Below, one piece after another: positions 42,078 to 51,080 of a stretch of DNA of 64,000 nt; position 1 is the stretch's first letter, and every line of letters begins with the position of its first letter. The stretch lies in the NCBI RefSeq assembly GCF_003003275.1, contig NZ_PVTO01000003.1:1-64000 (forward strand), given 5' to 3'. Under the pieces are notes generated by a model, which saw only the letters and a list, made by a program, of their open reading frames with translations, had not been told where the DNA came from and made no database searches. Origin of the DNA: Alkalibacterium olivapovliticus (GTDB lineage: Bacteria; Bacillota; Bacilli; Lactobacillales; Carnobacteriaceae_A). Position numbers and translations under genes: made by a program.

Positions 42078-43016
42078 CTATACGTTTACTTTTGCAATTT
42101 TTTTAAGTTCTGCTTTTAAATACTTAGCTAATTCAAGCATCGCAAACTGGCCTGCTTCTTTTTCGGCGTCCTCGTTATAGTTGGTGTTCGTATTAACGTC
42201 ATAGGTGTAGACCTCGCCTTTTTCGTCAATGATGAACTCCAGTGCAGCAACATCAATGTTCTGATGTTTCATGAATGTCAGATAGCGACTGATCTGGTCT
42301 TCAGGAAGCCGGTCGATGATCTTGAATTTGCTTTCTTCAGTTATCATCTCACCGTCCGGACCGATTTGGCAGGCGTCAGCCGGGCAGAGTTCAAATCCTT
42401 CACTGGAATCGACTTTGACCGCGTAAAAGTACTCGCCACCGATAAATTCAGAACGCACGATATGGCCATCTTCAGATTTAATGTACTGCTGGATTAGACT
42501 GAGCCCGTCGATCGAGTCTTCGAATTCCGGTCCGTTCACATAGTCTTTCAGTTCATCGAGTGTGTAAAGAAGACGAACGCCTAATCCTTTACCGGCACGG
42601 TTGTGCTTGATGATAAAGGGAAACTCATTCAGTTTCTCGGCAGCTTTGATGATGTTTTCTGCACCGACAGCTCCGATCGTTTTAGGGGTCTTGATCCCGT
42701 CAGCCTGGAGAGCCAGGTACTGTTTCAGTTTACTGACTTCCAATTCGATCGCTCCTGTCCCGTTGATGACGCGGGCACCTTTCTGTTCAAGCCATGTTAG
42801 AACCTGATCAGTCAGCTCCGGTGCATAGCGGTGACCTCTGGTATGAGAAGAGGCACTCATTCGGTTATAGTAGATACCGTCTTCAGGCAAGTCTTGAATA
42901 TCCAGAATCCCGTCCGATAAATCCCATTCCTCATATGGGACGTCTAACTCTTCTAGCCGTTTGATTAAATGTTTCGTCCAGTCCATATTTTCATGTAAAA
43001 TAATGACTTTACTCAT
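42078..43016 (-). CDS. RimK-like ATP-grasp ligase
   Basis: 312 residues. The pre-ATP-grasp region (to about 100) is followed by the ATP-grasp core: KLNEFPFIIKHNRAGKGLGV near 128 (ATP-binding lysine and glycine-rich loop), a middle segment LIQQYIKSEDGHIVRSEFIG near 174, and the metal-binding end LEFIIDEKGEVYTYDVNTNTNYN near 258. The family joins an amine to a carboxylate with ATP, for example adding glutamate to a protein or peptide. Substrates here are unknown. It forms a single-gene unit; a strong hairpin lies downstream. Confidence 0.88.
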   Translation of the reverse strand: MSKVIILHENMDWTKHLIKRLEELDVPYEEWDLSDGILDIQDLPEDGIYYNRMSASSHTRGHRYAPELTDQVLTWLEQKGARVINGTGAIELEVSKLKQYLALQADGIKTPKTIGAVGAENIIKAAEKLNEFPFIIKHNRAGKGLGVRLLYTLDELKDYVNGPEFEDSIDGLSLIQQYIKSEDGHIVRSEFIGGEYFYAVKVDSSEGFELCPADACQIGPDGEMITEESKFKIIDRLPEDQISRYLTFMKHQNIDVAALEFIIDEKGEVYTYDVNTNTNYNEDAEKEAGQFAMLELAKYLKAELKKIAKVNV

Positions 43017-43185
43017 ATAAAAGCTCCTTTAGTCTAGTTTAAACTCACTATCCATTATCTTTAAAATACTTACTTTTTGCAAGTGGTTAATGCCCGTTAA
43101 AGTAAATTAGTCATTTGTGGTATTTATTTTACTAGGTTTGAAAGGCCTGATAAGATAGGTTCAATAGAAGTAAGAGGGCATTTGA

Positions 43186-43401
43186 ATGAGTAAAAAAGTA
43201 TTTATGGTCATAGGAATCAGTTACTCAGGTATCACGTTTATATTTCACACGCTACTAAACACAGCTTTTGGGGAATTCCTTATGCAAGTAAGTTATGTTG
43301 GATTGCTGGTGGGGATTGTGGGATTTAGCTATCATTACATATCAGCAGCGGTAAAGCAGGAAAGGTACAACCGTAAAAGAGAGACAAAAGAGGAAGATTG
43401 A
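43186..43401 (+). CDS. Small membrane protein with two helices
   Basis: 71 residues with hydrophobic segments at about 5-27 and 33-53 and a very basic tail (KQERYNRKRETKEED). GAGGGCATTTGA lies before the ATG, a modest ribosome binding site. No family is recognised. Coding is supported by the length and composition and by the alternating charge of the tail. Confidence 0.5.
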   Translation: MSKKVFMVIGISYSGITFIFHTLLNTAFGEFLMQVSYVGLLVGIVGFSYHYISAAVKQERYNRKRETKEED

Positions 43402-43539
43402 GCCGGGTCTGACTGTGTTAACAGCATATAGAAACTAGAATAAGGGAATGGGTGAGTTTGTAAGCCTTTACACTTGTATTTAAAAAACAGACCTGTTAGG
43501 TTTAAGTAAGAAGCAAAATACTGTAAAGGAGCTGTCGAT

Positions 43540-44283
43540 ATGGGTCGTTTAGACGGAAAAGTGGCAATCATTACAGGTGGCGCAGGCGGAATGGGAACCA
43601 AACATGGTGAGTTTTTTATTAGGGAAGGGGCTAAGGTGGTCGTAGCAGACCTTGAATCTTCCAATGGGCAGAAAGTCGCAGATGATTTGGGTGAGAATGC
43701 GCTATTTGTGGCGTTCGATGTGACGGATGAATCCAGCTGGGAAAGCCTAGTCAATAAGTCAGAAGAAGCATTCGGTCCTGTCAGCATTTTAGTCAATAAC
43801 GCAGGAATCGTTAAACAAAACAGTATTGCAGAAACGTCTCTTGAAGAATACAGACAAACAATTGCCATCAATCAGGATGGCGTATTTCTTGGAATGAAAT
43901 ATGTCCTCCCATCAATGAAGAAAGCAGAAAACGGATCGATCGTCAATATTTCGTCTGTTGCAGGAATGGTCGGTGGGACAGCCAACCTTGCCTATACGGC
44001 CTCTAAATTCGCTGTCAGAGGGATGACTAAAGCGGCAGCAGCAGAATTTGCTGAATTTGGTATTCGAGTGAATTCAGTTCATCCCGGAGTCATTCGCACA
44101 CCAATGACCGAGCAGGAAGGCATTAAAGAAATGGTGCAGGAAATGGCAAAAGATATTCCATTGAAACGAATCGCAGAACCCGAAGAAATCACCAATCTGG
44201 TTCTCTATCTGGCTTCAGATGAATCCAGTTATTCGACAGGAACAGAATTTGTCGCAGATGGTGGACTGATACAGGTCATGTAA
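43540..44283 (+). CDS. Short-chain dehydrogenase/reductase
   Basis: 247 residues. TGGAGGMGTKHGEFF near residue 12 binds the cofactor, an Asp at the end of strand 2 (VVADLES) favours NAD, NNAGIVKQ near 87 is structural, Ser in NISSVAG and Tyr/Lys in YTASKFAVRG near 152-156 are catalytic. C-terminal SYSTGTEFVADGG is typical of 3-oxoacyl-ACP reductase/secondary alcohol dehydrogenase types. AAGGAG precedes the ATG. Single gene; substrate open. Confidence 0.92.
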   Translation: MGRLDGKVAIITGGAGGMGTKHGEFFIREGAKVVVADLESSNGQKVADDLGENALFVAFDVTDESSWESLVNKSEEAFGPVSILVNNAGIVKQNSIAETSLEEYRQTIAINQDGVFLGMKYVLPSMKKAENGSIVNISSVAGMVGGTANLAYTASKFAVRGMTKAAAAEFAEFGIRVNSVHPGVIRTPMTEQEGIKEMVQEMAKDIPLKRIAEPEEITNLVLYLASDESSYSTGTEFVADGGLIQVM

Positions 44284-44290
44284 GGGCATA

Positions 44291-44325
44291 AAAAAAATCG
44301 CCTGTTAATTCAGGCGATTTTTTTG
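44291..44325. terminator. Bidirectional terminator overlapping the end of the hydrolase gene
   Basis: AAAAAATCGCCTG (44292-44304) pairs exactly with CAGGCGATTTTTT (44311-44323). It ends convergent genes on both strands; the hydrolase stop codon (44305-44307) lies in its loop. Confidence 0.9.
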
Positions 44326-44922
44326 TGCAGTATACCATTTTGATGCAGCTTGTACTTCTGTCGAGGAAAGCTGGTGACCGTGATTCTCCCAGTGAAGGGT
44401 GACGTCAGATCCAGCTCCTTTTAAAAGAGTTTCAAGTTCTGTTGATTCTTCAGGAGGACAGATCGGATCATTTGTTCCAGCCCCAATAAATACTGGTGTG
44501 TCTTTCAAGTCAGGTAAATTCAGTCCTCTCAATGGGACCATTGGGTGATGAAGAATAGCACCAGCCAATGCGTCTTTAAAATGAAACAGCAGACTACCTG
44601 CTATATTTGCGCCATTAGAATACCCGACTGCCACAACTTTATCGCGGTTGAAGCCATATTCCTTTGCAGCTTCGTCAATGTAATCATTTAGTTCTTTCGT
44701 TCTGAATTTCAGATCTTCTTCATCAAATACACCAGCAGCTAAACGCTTGAAATACCGAGCCATACCGTTTTCATTGATATTGCCCAGCACACTTAAGACG
44801 TTTGCCTCGGGATCTATTACATCAGCTAGGGGAAGGAGATCTCGCTCAGTTCCGCCTGTTCCATGAAGCAGCAGCAAGGTTGTATTGTTTAAATCAGATC
44901 CTTCTTTAAATAGATGGTTCAT
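44305..44922 (-). CDS. mhqD: MhqD-like alpha/beta-hydrolase (phospholipase/carboxylesterase type)
   Basis: 205 residues with the esterase fold: LLHGTGGTERDLLPL near residue 18 supplies the oxyanion loop, nucleophile Ser in VAVGYSNGANIAGSLL near 111, Asp in GAGTNDPICPPEES near 159, and His in WENHGHQLSS near 190. In Bacillus MhqD-type hydrolases are made with the ring-cleaving dioxygenase MhqO to detoxify quinones and hydroquinones. The dioxygenase-like gene lies 22 bases upstream on the same strand, which supports this assignment. The exact substrate is unknown. Confidence 0.8.
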   Translation of the reverse strand: MNHLFKEGSDLNNTTLLLLHGTGGTERDLLPLADVIDPEANVLSVLGNINENGMARYFKRLAAGVFDEEDLKFRTKELNDYIDEAAKEYGFNRDKVVAVGYSNGANIAGSLLFHFKDALAGAILHHPMVPLRGLNLPDLKDTPVFIGAGTNDPICPPEESTELETLLKGAGSDVTLHWENHGHQLSSTEVQAASKWYTAQKNRLN

Positions 44923-44944
44923 AGTATAGCTCTCCTTTGGTTAG

Positions 44945-45871
44945 TCAGTTTGGTAGTACGATCGGGTGCAGGACACGTTCAAGACTGTCTCTGTGCTGTT
45001 CATACTGTTCCGGTAATTTTAATGCGGTTCCCATTTGATCAAATGATTCATCGACTGTAAAGCCTGGGGTATCCGAAGCGATTTCGAATAGTATTTTCCC
45101 CTTTTCTCGGAAATAAAGAGCTTTAAAGTATTGTCTGTCTTTGATTTCAGTTACGTTATATCCATGTTTTGCCACATGAGCTTGCCAGTCAGCATGGTCC
45201 TTTTCATCTTCAGCACGCCAGGCAATGTGATGCACTGTACCAACACCCATTTCGCCCGGCTGAGCCGTTTCAAGAGGGATATCGATCAGATTGCCCAGGG
45301 CGCCTTCTCCGTGCAGTCTAACGACGCCATTTTCTTCCTTCCACTTAGCTAGACCCATCGTCTCCGTCAGTGTTCTAATTGTCGCCTCTGGATCGTGAGA
45401 GTATAATACTGCTCCGCCGAATCCTTTGACAGCGACTGTTTCAGAGATGTCATTTGACCAGGAATTGAGTGGGCCTGCTTCACGTTCAACCAGCTCAAGT
45501 TTCAGTCCGTGTACATCCTCGAATTGAAGAACCTCTTCATCGAAGCGCATAGTTTTAACGAAATCGACCGCTTTATCGGTGAGGCGTTTTTCCCAGAAGC
45601 TCATACTTTCTGGTGGAATGGCATACGTCGTCACACCGACTTGGCCACTTCCAATCTGTCCTTTTTTTGCGTTTGCCCAGGGGAAAAAGGTGATAATCGT
45701 TCCCGGCAGTGCATCCTTATTACCAAAGTATAAGTGGTAGGTTTGCGGATCGTCAAAATTGACTGTTTTTTTTACCAGACGCAAGCCCAGTACGCCAGCG
45801 TAGAAATCAATGTTCTCCTGTGGATGGCCGACAATAGATGTGATGTGATGAATACCCAACGTTTTTTTCAT
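44945..45871 (-). CDS. mhqO: MhqO-like ring-cleaving dioxygenase (VOC fold)
   Basis: 308 residues from the ATG at 45871; ATGs a little earlier are possible, but homologues begin MKKTLGIHHITSIVG and GGGAG suits this one. Two VOC modules are arranged in tandem: IHHITSIVGHPQENIDFYAG with the first metal His, and GTVHHIAWRAEDEKDH near residue 212 with the second His, then a Glu in KILFEIASDTPGF near 262. The protein would cleave hydroquinone- or catechol-like rings with Fe(II). It is the first gene of an operon with mhqD, downstream of a near-consensus promoter and an MhqR-like half operator. Confidence 0.85.
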   Translation of the reverse strand: MKKTLGIHHITSIVGHPQENIDFYAGVLGLRLVKKTVNFDDPQTYHLYFGNKDALPGTIITFFPWANAKKGQIGSGQVGVTTYAIPPESMSFWEKRLTDKAVDFVKTMRFDEEVLQFEDVHGLKLELVEREAGPLNSWSNDISETVAVKGFGGAVLYSHDPEATIRTLTETMGLAKWKEENGVVRLHGEGALGNLIDIPLETAQPGEMGVGTVHHIAWRAEDEKDHADWQAHVAKHGYNVTEIKDRQYFKALYFREKGKILFEIASDTPGFTVDESFDQMGTALKLPEQYEQHRDSLERVLHPIVLPN

Positions 45872-45908
45872 AAACATTCTTCTCCCTTTTTGCTGCAATT
45901 ACCCGATA

Positions 45909-45928
45909 TTAATACGAATTCGAGATAT
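45909..45928 (-). promoter_or_regulatory. MhqR-like operator, one strong half-site
   Basis: The published MhqR palindrome is roughly ATCTCGAATTCGAGAT. Here GAATTCGAGATAT (45916-45928) matches the core and right half exactly, while the left half is degenerate. Its position just downstream of the -10 element of the mhqO promoter fits repression. Confidence 0.55.
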
Positions 45929-45937
45929 GATACAAAT

Positions 45938-45967
45938 AGTATACCTTTTATACATAGGGAGTGTCAA
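45938..45967 (-). promoter_or_regulatory. Promoter of the mhqO-mhqD operon
   Basis: On the minus strand TTGACA (45967-45962), 18 bases, then TATACT (45943-45938): close to consensus for the vegetative sigma factor. Confidence 0.75.
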
Positions 45968-46169
45968 TATTAGAACAGGCGCTTCTGTTTTTGAGAACAG
46001 GTCAGGAAAGCAGTCAGGGCTAAAGAAACAAATGGGAAGTATCGTTACTAAATGAAAAAAAATTAGTCAAAAGTAAATTTGGACAAGTAAAACTGAATTG
46101 TTTCAAAATATAGGCGTTTGGCTTTATACTGGAAGAACGATAAAATAAAACGTTAAGAGGGAGATCAGG

Positions 46170-47162
46170 ATGAAAGCATGGACCATCAGAAAACCTGGGG
46201 GCAGAGAAGAGCTTCAAATGAAAGAAAAAGAGATGCCCGCAGTTCGAGAAGGTGAGATCCGCATCAAAGTAAAAGCAGCGGGTATTAACCGCACAGATAC
46301 CTTGACCAGGCAGAATACAAACCTTAAAGCACCTTACCCTATTTTAGGCGTTGAAGTCAGCGGAATTGTAGTGGATAATCACTCTAATAGCCCTCACCTG
46401 TCTGAAGGTACTCGTGTGGCTGGACTGGTCAATCACGGGGGCTACGCTGAATTCGTTTCGATGCCGGCAGACCGGGCGATAGTCATACCCGACAACCTGT
46501 CCTTTGAAGAAGCTGCGGCGATACCAGAAGTGTTCCTGACAGCTTACCAGACCCTTTACTGGCTGGGTGAATTGAAGGATAAAGAGACTGTCCTGATTCA
46601 TGCAGCGGGAAGCGGTGTCGGAACTGCTGCCATCCAGCTGGCTCGTCAGCTCAGTAATGCAACGGTCATTGCGACAGCAGGACAGTCCGAAAAACTGGAT
46701 AGGGCAAAATCACTCGGTGCTTCTGCAGTTGTCAATTATAAGAAAGACTCCTTTGACCAAGTTGTGCAGGATCAGACAGAAGGAAGAGGCGTTGATGTGA
46801 TTCTGGATTTTGTCGGAGCCTCCTACTGGGATATGAATCTGGCAAGTTGTGCACTGGATGCTAGATGGGTATTGATCGGTACGTTAGGAGGAGCTAAGAT
46901 AGACTCCTTATCGATTGGTCAACTGATGATGAAACGACTGTCGTTGAAAGGGACGGTACTGACCCCTAGAAGTGATGACTATAAAGCCAGATTGACCCAT
47001 GAGTTTTCAAAAAGGGCGCTGCCTCTTTTCAATGAAGGAAAACTTAAGCCGGTCATTCACTCAGTGATTCCATTTAAAAATCTGCCGGAAGCGCATAGGC
47101 AAATGGAGGAAAATGAAAATATAGGAAAAATCATTTTGTCCATCGAAGAAGAGTCTGTTTAA
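46170..47162 (+). CDS. Medium-chain dehydrogenase (quinone oxidoreductase-like)
   Basis: 330 residues with the zinc-independent MDR layout: a GroES-like N-terminal domain with GINRTDTLTRQ near 34 and EVSGIVVDNH near 65, then the NADPH domain with HAAGSGVGTAAIQLARQL near 147. No Zn-ligand Cys/His set is present, so it is a quinone-oxidoreductase type. It may help handle quinones together with the divergent mhqO-mhqD operon. GGGAG precedes the ATG. Confidence 0.9.
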   Translation: MKAWTIRKPGGREELQMKEKEMPAVREGEIRIKVKAAGINRTDTLTRQNTNLKAPYPILGVEVSGIVVDNHSNSPHLSEGTRVAGLVNHGGYAEFVSMPADRAIVIPDNLSFEEAAAIPEVFLTAYQTLYWLGELKDKETVLIHAAGSGVGTAAIQLARQLSNATVIATAGQSEKLDRAKSLGASAVVNYKKDSFDQVVQDQTEGRGVDVILDFVGASYWDMNLASCALDARWVLIGTLGGAKIDSLSIGQLMMKRLSLKGTVLTPRSDDYKARLTHEFSKRALPLFNEGKLKPVIHSVIPFKNLPEAHRQMEENENIGKIILSIEEESV

Positions 47163-47201
47163 TATAACAGAGAGGGGTCACATCTTAAGAAAAGCTGTAC
47201 C

Positions 47202-47251
47202 TAAAAACACATACAGAACTGTCTCAGTTGACGGTCCTGCATGTGTTTTAG
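47202..47251. terminator. Hairpin terminator between convergent genes
   Basis: TAAAAACACATACAGAAC (47202-47219) pairs with GTCCTGCATGTGTTTTAG (47234-47251) with a few mismatches; it closes the convergent dehydrogenase and coiled-coil genes. Confidence 0.7.
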
Positions 47252-47254
47252 TCT

Positions 47255-48133
47255 TTAGTAGTACAACTTGGAGTCTGTGATTTGCCTGTTCAGTTCTGCT
47301 TTGCGTCTGTTCAATTTTTTTTGAATGGCTTTCACTTCATCATACAGGTCTTCCAGCATGTTCATATTACGGTTGATGGTATCTTTTGTATCCCAATCCG
47401 AGAAAATGTTGTCGAAGAAGACATCAAAAAATCGGCGCATATTACCAAGCTGCTCGTAATCTAAAACAGCTTCAAGATCAACGTCCTTCAATTCTTTGCG
47501 GTAGCGGTCGATCAATGCTTCCAGAAAGGCCAGTTCTTGCTCAGCTTTATCGATGTGATTATACTTAACGAAATCGATCAGCATACTGTCAGTAAACAAG
47601 TCCCAGGTAGCCATTGAATCGGCAGAGTCCAGCTTTTCCAGAGCGGCATCAATTGCACGCAGGACACTTTTACCGGCTTCCAGCGCTTCATCGATTTCCC
47701 GAATTTCTTCTATCCATTTAAAACGTCTCTGTTTTTCTACGGATATCTTGTCATGGAAGGCTGGATCAGTCTCAACCAGGTGACGTTTAAGTTCAATAAG
47801 CTCTTCCTTTATGCGATTGATTTCTTCTGTAAGCTGACTAAACTCTTCGCGTGATTCCAGAAATAATGCAGCTGTCCGATCAAGGTAGACTTTGGCGTCG
47901 ACGCGTTCCCGTTTCTCTTTGTCCAGTTTCCGGTCGTAAGTACCGACCAGGTTGTAAAGAAAAGACGAGAGGGACTGTTTTTCCAGTTTCTCCACATCAG
48001 CATTCTCTTTTTCGAAAAAATGCTGAGCCTGATGATAATCAGCTTCATTGGACATCAGGCGTTCTTTGGCACTGTGCTGTTTTCTGATCAGCTGATCGCA
48101 TTTCAGCTGAAGTTGGTCATATGTATGGGTCAT
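47255..48133 (-). CDS. Coiled-coil protein of unknown function
   Basis: 292 residues, almost all alpha-helical with heptad patterns: an N-terminal coil to about 60, a long central coil 70-130, and shorter helices. Charged residues (Glu, Lys, Arg, Asp) dominate. No signal peptide, membrane segment or domain is visible, so it is probably a cytosolic structural or adaptor protein. AGGAGG precedes the ATG. It is a single-gene unit. Confidence 0.7.
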   Translation of the reverse strand: MTHTYDQLQLKCDQLIRKQHSAKERLMSNEADYHQAQHFFEKENADVEKLEKQSLSSFLYNLVGTYDRKLDKEKRERVDAKVYLDRTAALFLESREEFSQLTEEINRIKEELIELKRHLVETDPAFHDKISVEKQRRFKWIEEIREIDEALEAGKSVLRAIDAALEKLDSADSMATWDLFTDSMLIDFVKYNHIDKAEQELAFLEALIDRYRKELKDVDLEAVLDYEQLGNMRRFFDVFFDNIFSDWDTKDTINRNMNMLEDLYDEVKAIQKKLNRRKAELNRQITDSKLYY

Positions 48134-48215
48134 TTGGTTAACCTCCTCTATAAGAATAAGTGTAGCATAAGTGACCGTTTATTGAATGGGTCTAGAGACG
48201 GAATCAGTTGTATTT

Positions 48216-48248
48216 AAAAAAAATCAGCCGAGAGTGATCCCGACTGAT
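48216..48248 (-). terminator. Terminator after the NhaC gene
   Basis: On the minus strand ATCAGTCGGG pairs with CTCGGCTGAT (with G-U pairs), followed by eight T's. Confidence 0.8.
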
Positions 48249-48264
48249 ACTGTACCTGATTTAG

Positions 48265-49704
48265 TTAAACGTTGGATAAATGAGCCTTCCCGGAGACTTT
48301 CTGTTTTTTCTGCTTAGTGACAGCTGTTTTTTCTGTCATAGTAAAGCCGGTAGCAGCATATATCAGTGTAATGATGGGCGTAATAAATGCCAGGAACGTA
48401 TACGGCAGATATGCACTGACGGGTATGCCGAGCGTACTCGTTGCAAACATTCCGGCACCGACCCATGGGAAGAGTGTCCCCGATAGTGTAGATGTGGCTT
48501 CGATCGTTCTGGACAGATTTTCAGGTTTGAGATTCATTCGGTCATACAGTGGCTTCATGATCGTACCCGTCATGACAGCAGAGAAATAAATAGCACCACC
48601 AATAGCTAGCGTAAAGTAACCAAAAATAATCGTGACCAGTGTCAGCTGAAAGTTAGTTTGTATTTTATGTGCAAATGAATTGATGATCGCTTCAAGCACA
48701 CCGGATTCTGCAAGCATTCCACCAAGTCCTAATGCAAAAAGGAAAAGAACGATCAGCGGAAGCATACTCGTTAATCCACCACGCTGGAGTAATTCATTGA
48801 CTGTCTGATTGCCTGAGTCAGCTGTATAGCCTTCATACATGATGTTGAACACAGCCGAAACGCTATATCCCTGATAAATGACTGCCAAAAGACCACCATA
48901 CATTGCTGCTGAAAAGATCGAAACGACAGCTGGTTTTCTTAATAGCATGAGTCCGATCAGCAATAGAATTGGAGTCAGCGTGATAAAATTGATAGTGAAA
49001 TTGCCAGACAGTTGAGCCAGCAGTGTATTGACGTGAGCTGAATCAATGTTGTCTACGCTATACTGCAGTCCGATCACAGTGAACAGAATAGCGGTAATAA
49101 TGAAAGAGGGAACGGCTGTATACATCATATGTTTGATGTGGCCGAACAACGTTGCACCTGTGACAGTTGGTGTCAAGTTCGTCGTATCTGACAGAGGAGA
49201 CATTTTATCTCCAAAGTAAGCTCCACTGAGAATAGCACCGGCTGTTATGCCTGACGGGATACCAATCGTTTCACCGACACCCATCATGGCTACTCCGGCA
49301 GTCCCGATCGCCCCCCAGGATGTTCCGGTCGTTGTAGCGACTATTGAAGTGAACAGTAAGGTCGTTAATAAAAAGAAACGGGGGGATATCAGATTGATCC
49401 CGTAATAAACAAGGGCAGGGACAGTACCTGAAGCGATCCAGGTCCCAATCAGTATACCGACATTGATCAATATCAGAACAGATTCAAGTGACTGTCCCAT
49501 TGATTTAAACATAACGTCCTGTATCTTAGTGTAGCTGTAACCCAATTTCATCATGAAGGGGATAAGAATAAACATCCCTATAAACATCAAGATCTGAATA
49601 GGGGCATCAAATAAAAGGATCCCTACTGATATGATGGATACAATACTAAGTAAAATAGTTAAAGCGAATAAAAAACTCGGTTTTCTAGTGTCTTCGTTTG
49701 TCAA
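48265..49704 (-). CDS. nhaC: NhaC-type Na+/H+ antiporter
   Basis: 479 residues with about eleven hydrophobic segments. Motifs of the NhaC family include ATTTGTSWGAIGTAGVAMMG near residue 128, GAYFGDKMSPLSDTTNLTP near 161 (acidic residue in a membrane-embedded turn) and LFPWVGAGMFATSTLG near 411. It exchanges Na+ for protons and supports pH and salt homeostasis; related proteins exchange malate/lactate or lysine/others, so the exact ion pair is inferred. GGAGTTTTATT precedes the ATG. It is a single-gene unit. Confidence 0.88.
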   Translation of the reverse strand: MTNEDTRKPSFLFALTILLSIVSIISVGILLFDAPIQILMFIGMFILIPFMMKLGYSYTKIQDVMFKSMGQSLESVLILINVGILIGTWIASGTVPALVYYGINLISPRFFLLTTLLFTSIVATTTGTSWGAIGTAGVAMMGVGETIGIPSGITAGAILSGAYFGDKMSPLSDTTNLTPTVTGATLFGHIKHMMYTAVPSFIITAILFTVIGLQYSVDNIDSAHVNTLLAQLSGNFTINFITLTPILLLIGLMLLRKPAVVSIFSAAMYGGLLAVIYQGYSVSAVFNIMYEGYTADSGNQTVNELLQRGGLTSMLPLIVLFLFALGLGGMLAESGVLEAIINSFAHKIQTNFQLTLVTIIFGYFTLAIGGAIYFSAVMTGTIMKPLYDRMNLKPENLSRTIEATSTLSGTLFPWVGAGMFATSTLGIPVSAYLPYTFLAFITPIITLIYAATGFTMTEKTAVTKQKKQKVSGKAHLSNV

Positions 49705-50021
49705 AATAAAACTCCTTCGTTTTTTTAGTTTTAACCTACAACTATAATCATTACATAAATGAGAAGCTATTCCAAGGGTTTAGGGGAACAGAATGTGTCT
49801 TAGGGTTAAGTAAACGTATCCAACCGGGGCTTTTCTGACTAAATCGTGTTTGCCTACTGATCAATCAAGAAAAAAGAGGATTGAATAACACATCAAGGGT
49901 TTGTATGTGAAGTTCTTTCACTAGCTGAAAAGCTTTACTCTTTTTACGATTTCACTTTTACCGCCAAGGAGTATTGAAACGCGTTACAGTGAAAGAAGAA
50001 GCCAATAAGGACTATAAGACA
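49705..50021. other. Gene-free stretch between NhaC and the betaine-binding gene
   Basis: About 320 bases with no plausible coding frame. A 14-base TGAAACGCGTTACA palindrome-like element (49975-49988) resembles a catabolite-response element but has the wrong centre. No other signal is clear. Confidence 0.4.
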
Positions 50022-50073
50022 GAAAAAAGCGGAGTAGGTCTGTACTGTTGTACCATCCTACTCCGCTTTTTCT
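50022..50073. terminator. Strong terminator downstream of the betaine-binding gene
   Basis: GAAAAAAGCGGAGTAGG (50022-50038) pairs with CCTACTCCGCTTTTT (50057-50071), followed on the minus strand by a T tract. Confidence 0.85.
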
Positions 50074-50134
50074 AGTTCAACGATCAGCTTAATTGTTTAT
50101 ACCAACCTCTAAACAGCTAGTTGTAATAGTTACT

Positions 50135-51031
50135 TTACTCGTTTGCCGGAAGATCTTCGATCGAGTCGATGTCCATATATTCCGGTACAACGATTCCGAT
50201 AACAGTTCCTTCCATGTTCGGTCCCATATCGACAATATTCTCACCATATTCTTCGAAGAACGCGCCTTGAGTCGTTGGGAGCCATGGAGCCACAGTTGCG
50301 TCTACTTCGCCCTGAGCTAATGCCTGAAAGAGGATAGATGGATTGACATTAGTCAGTGTGACGTCAAACCCGTGTTCTTCCAAGACCTGAAGCATGACTT
50401 GAGCTGAGGCGCGTTCGGAATCCCATGGGAAAGACCCGATTTCGATGGACTGACCATCTACCTCAGCCACACCTTCTGTCCAGCTGTCGACAGTATCGCG
50501 ATTGTCTTCGATCCAGTTGGATGCTGCTTCTTCAAACTCTATATCCTGTGCTTCCAGCATGATTCCCTGCATATCCTCTACTTCCCAGGAAAAATTATCT
50601 AATATAGCGTAGGCTTCTGGCAGGTCTTCTTCAAAACCGATACGGGACATAGTGTGTACATACTCACTGTCTCCGTAAACACCTTCCGGATCTTCCAGGA
50701 ATTTCAGATCGTACATTTCAAATTTGAAGTGAGGTGTCCATCCAGTTACGACAATTGGTTCTTCGTTGCTGATTGCTGATTCGATCTGTCCCATCATGCC
50801 GGCGGTAGAACTTGTTTCCAGCTCCCAGCCTTGCAGATTCTCATATTCTTCAAGAGCACGTTCAGATGTCTCAGTAATGCCCGCACCAGGTTCGATGCCT
50901 GTGATAGTAAAGTTTAACTGTTCTCCCAAATCAGCTTCGTCGCCATTCTGAGCAGTGTCATCTCCACATGCGGCCATCAACAGGGATACTGATGCTAATG
51001 ATACAAGTTTTAAAGGTGTTGCTTTCTTCAT
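50135..51031 (-). CDS. opuAC: Glycine betaine-type ABC transporter substrate-binding lipoprotein
   Basis: Starting from the ATG at 51031 (GGAGGAG site) the protein has 298 residues: a lipoprotein signal with lipobox MAAC, then an OpuAC-type fold. Markers are TGIEPGAGITETSERALEEY, VVTGWTPHFKFEMYDLKFLE with Trp and His of the quaternary-ammonium site, and a second lobe ending in VAPWLPTTQGAFFEEYG. It would deliver glycine betaine or proline betaine as an osmoprotectant. It is alone: no ATPase or permease gene (opuAA, opuAB) is adjacent, which suggests a distant transporter or an accessory binding protein. A palindrome lies in its leader. Confidence 0.88.
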   Translation of the reverse strand: MKKATPLKLVSLASVSLLMAACGDDTAQNGDEADLGEQLNFTITGIEPGAGITETSERALEEYENLQGWELETSSTAGMMGQIESAISNEEPIVVTGWTPHFKFEMYDLKFLEDPEGVYGDSEYVHTMSRIGFEEDLPEAYAILDNFSWEVEDMQGIMLEAQDIEFEEAASNWIEDNRDTVDSWTEGVAEVDGQSIEIGSFPWDSERASAQVMLQVLEEHGFDVTLTNVNPSILFQALAQGEVDATVAPWLPTTQGAFFEEYGENIVDMGPNMEGTVIGIVVPEYMDIDSIEDLPANE

Positions 51032-51063
51032 AAATAGATCTCCTCCATAGGTAAAATAATAGT

Positions 51064-51080
51064 TCATGAAAATTTCATGA
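51064..51080 (-). promoter_or_regulatory. 17-bp palindrome in the leader of the betaine-binding gene
   Basis: TCATGAAAATTTCATGA is an exact inverted repeat around a single central base, located about 33 bases upstream of the start codon. Candidate operator or attenuator; the regulator is unknown. Confidence 0.45.

Noticed and set aside
43335-43871. 178-codon minus-strand frame over the short-chain dehydrogenase start
   Set aside because: Antisense to a gene with intact catalytic motifs and unusually rich in Ser and Leu; a shadow frame.
49975-49988. Catabolite-response element TGAAACGCGTTACA
   Set aside because: The palindrome centre is CGCG rather than the NCGN of the consensus, and no regulated gene start is adjacent.
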